A program made the translations under genes and the position numbers. From JAKPAM01 sp047601745 (GTDB lineage Bacteria > Pseudomonadota > Gammaproteobacteria > Burkholderiales > Burkholderiaceae_E), in NCBI GenBank assembly GCA_047601745.1, contig JASGIS010000001.1, forward strand, positions 2,480,001-2,544,000: a stretch of 64,000 nucleotides of DNA, read 5' to 3'. Positions 62,898 to 64,000 of the stretch are shown here, piece by piece. Each line of letters opens with the position of its first letter. The first letter of the stretch is position 1. Below the pieces are notes generated by a model. The model worked only from the letters and a program-made list of their open reading frames with translations, had not been told where the DNA came from and searched no databases.

Positions 62898-63703
62898 ACG
62901 CACCCGCCGGCGACGCGCCGCGCGTCGATCTGAATGCCGACCTCGGCGAAGGCTGCGACACCGACGAGGCGTTGCTGGCACTGGTCACGTCCGCCAACAT
63001 CGCCTGCGGCGGTCATGCCGGCGACGCGGCGACGATGCTTCGGACCGTCGACGGCGCGCTCGCGCACGGCGTCGCGATCGGCGCGCACCCGAGCTTCGTC
63101 GACCGGGCCGGCTTCGGACGCAACGAGATGCAGTTGCCGGCCGACGAGGTGTACGCGACGGTGCTGGCCCAGGTCGGCGCGCTCGACGCGATCGTCCGCG
63201 CCCGCGGCGGACGGCTCGCGCACGTCAAGCCGCACGGTGCGCTGTACAACCAGTCGGCGCGCGATCCGGCGCTGGCGGCGACGATCGCGCGCGCGGTGCG
63301 CGACTTCGATCCGACGTTGGTGTTGTTCGGGCTGGCCAACAGCGAATCGGTGGCGGCCGCGCGCGCCGCCGGGCTGCGCGTCGCCGAAGAGGTGTTCGCG
63401 GATCGCGGCTACAACGCCGACGGCAGCCTGGTCCGGCGCGGAACGCCGGGCGCGCTGATCGACGACGAGCAGCAGGCGCTGGACCAGACGCTGCGGATGG
63501 TGCGCGAGCGCAGCGTGCGCGCGCTCGACGGCACCGTGGTGCCGATCAACGCGCAGACCGTCTGCCTGCACGGCGACGGCGCGCACGCGCTGGCGTTCGC
63601 GCGGCGGATCCGCCAGGGCCTGCAGGCGGCGGGGATCACGGTGACGTCCGCCAGCGCGAGCGCAGCAGATGCGCGGCCATCTTCGGGCGCCGGTCGCGCG
63701 TGA
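62894..63703 (+). CDS. pxpA: 5-oxoprolinase subunit PxpA (LamB/YcsF family)
   Basis: This 269-residue subunit shows VDLNADLGEGCDTDEALL, SANIACGGHAGD, GAHPSFVDRAGFGR, VKPHGALYN and EVFADRGYNADGSLVRRG, all typical. It is some 20 residues longer than usual: the extra C-terminal SASASAADARPSSGAGRA is encoded across the 3' end of the convergent beta-glucuronidase gene, a 68-base overlap. Confidence 0.94.
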   Translation: MNAPAGDAPRVDLNADLGEGCDTDEALLALVTSANIACGGHAGDAATMLRTVDGALAHGVAIGAHPSFVDRAGFGRNEMQLPADEVYATVLAQVGALDAIVRARGGRLAHVKPHGALYNQSARDPALAATIARAVRDFDPTLVLFGLANSESVAAARAAGLRVAEEVFADRGYNADGSLVRRGTPGALIDDEQQALDQTLRMVRERSVRALDGTVVPINAQTVCLHGDGAHALAFARRIRQGLQAAGITVTSASASAADARPSSGAGRA

Positions 63704-64000
63704 ACACGCCCTTGTGATTGAGGCCGCCGGGCCGGCCCAGCGCCTGCGCGGTCCGGAAATCGGCCAGGTTCCAGACGTGCAGGCCGACGATCCACGGCCG
63801 CGTCTCGGCCACGTCCAGGTAGCGGCCGATCATCCGCGCCTGGTATTCCTCGCTCCAGATGCCGTCGCCGATCGCGTGCATGCCGGCGATCGCGTCGGCG
63901 CCGAACTCCGTCAGCATGATCGGCTTGCCGGTGCGCCGATGCAGCGCCTCGAGTTCGTCGACGATGCCGGGCATCGCCTGGTCGAGCCGCCCGTGGTTGT
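63636..64000 (-). CDS. Beta-glucuronidase-like GH2 glycosidase, C-terminal part
   Basis: Only the last 121 residues are in the window. KPIMLTEFGADAIAGMH holds the catalytic nucleophile Glu of GH2 glucuronidases, and WSEEYQARMIGRYL, GLHVWNLADFRTAQ, NHKGVFTRDRRPKMAAHLLRSRW match UidA-type enzymes closely. The frame stays open to the window edge. The 3' end overlaps the convergent pxpA gene by 68 bases. The rest of the gene must be seen to be sure of substrate. Confidence 0.88.
   Translation of the reverse strand, partial: NHGRLDQAMPGIVDELEALHRRTGKPIMLTEFGADAIAGMHAIGDGIWSEEYQARMIGRYLDVAETRPWIVGLHVWNLADFRTAQALGRPGGLNHKGVFTRDRRPKMAAHLLRSRWRTSP

Overview
This window is high-GC DNA from a Gram-negative bacterium that looks like a beta-proteobacterium of the order Burkholderiales. 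The evidence is a ctaA-ctaB-sco haem A/copper assembly run with a DUF2909 gene, an rpoH-type sigma factor with the RpoH box, the order M16 peptidase pair-rsmD-coaD-YfhL-type ferredoxin-sixA-ppc-ppx/ppk, and an EpsE/EpsF/EpsL-type exopolysaccharide (EPS) locus. I cannot name the genus. No rRNA, tRNA, CRISPR array, insertion sequence or prophage was seen.

Layout. (1) About 1-27.4 kb is a large envelope and biofilm locus. It holds a chain-length determinant (partial), the outer-membrane exporter EpsE, the outer-membrane protein EpsL, and a WcaJ-type initiating phosphosugar transferase. On the minus strand, between wcaJ and the far-left genes, lie two giant BapA/Lap-like Ig-repeat adhesins and a complete type I secretion system (TolC, ABC, HlyD). 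These are followed by a run of carbohydrate-related genes: DUF2264, GT14, a 63-aa Tat peptide, a GMC oxidoreductase and a beta-propeller protein. Two paralogous lipoproteins of unknown family come last. Many of these junctions are ATGA stop/start overlaps, so the block probably behaves as one or a few translationally coupled operons. Polymer synthesis, polymer modification and adhesin secretion seem to be packaged together.

(2) About 27.4-36.2 kb is a metal/haem uptake module. A TonB-dependent receptor of the haem-receptor type is divergent from an operon of a CobN-like chelatase anchored to the membrane at both ends, a multi-spanning membrane protein, an ExbB/TolQ-like protein and a DUF2149 (ExbD-like) protein. 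A perfect palindrome resembling a Zur operator sits in the divergent promoter, and a Zur-type regulator is the next gene downstream.

(3) About 36.3-39.7 kb encodes haem A synthesis and Cox copper insertion. (4) 39.9-46 kb holds an OafA-like acyltransferase, an EamA transporter, glutathione peroxidase, a ComEA-like HhH protein, and rpoH with an exact CIRCE operator. (5) 46.3-53.5 kb is housekeeping: maiA, ftsY, an M16 peptidase pair, rsmD, coaD, ferredoxin and sixA. (6) 53.7-60.6 kb has ppc, ppx and ppk; ppk is preceded by a good PhoB box. (7) 60.6-64 kb has a small Gly/Pro-rich lipoprotein, the 5-oxoprolinase operon pxpBCA, and the 3' end of a beta-glucuronidase overlapping pxpA.

A further theme is simple repeats: exact 8-bp periodic repeats in three gene-end regions, a 17-bp repeat in 8 copies after ppc, and 9-, 15- and 18-bp coding repeats in low-complexity protein linkers.
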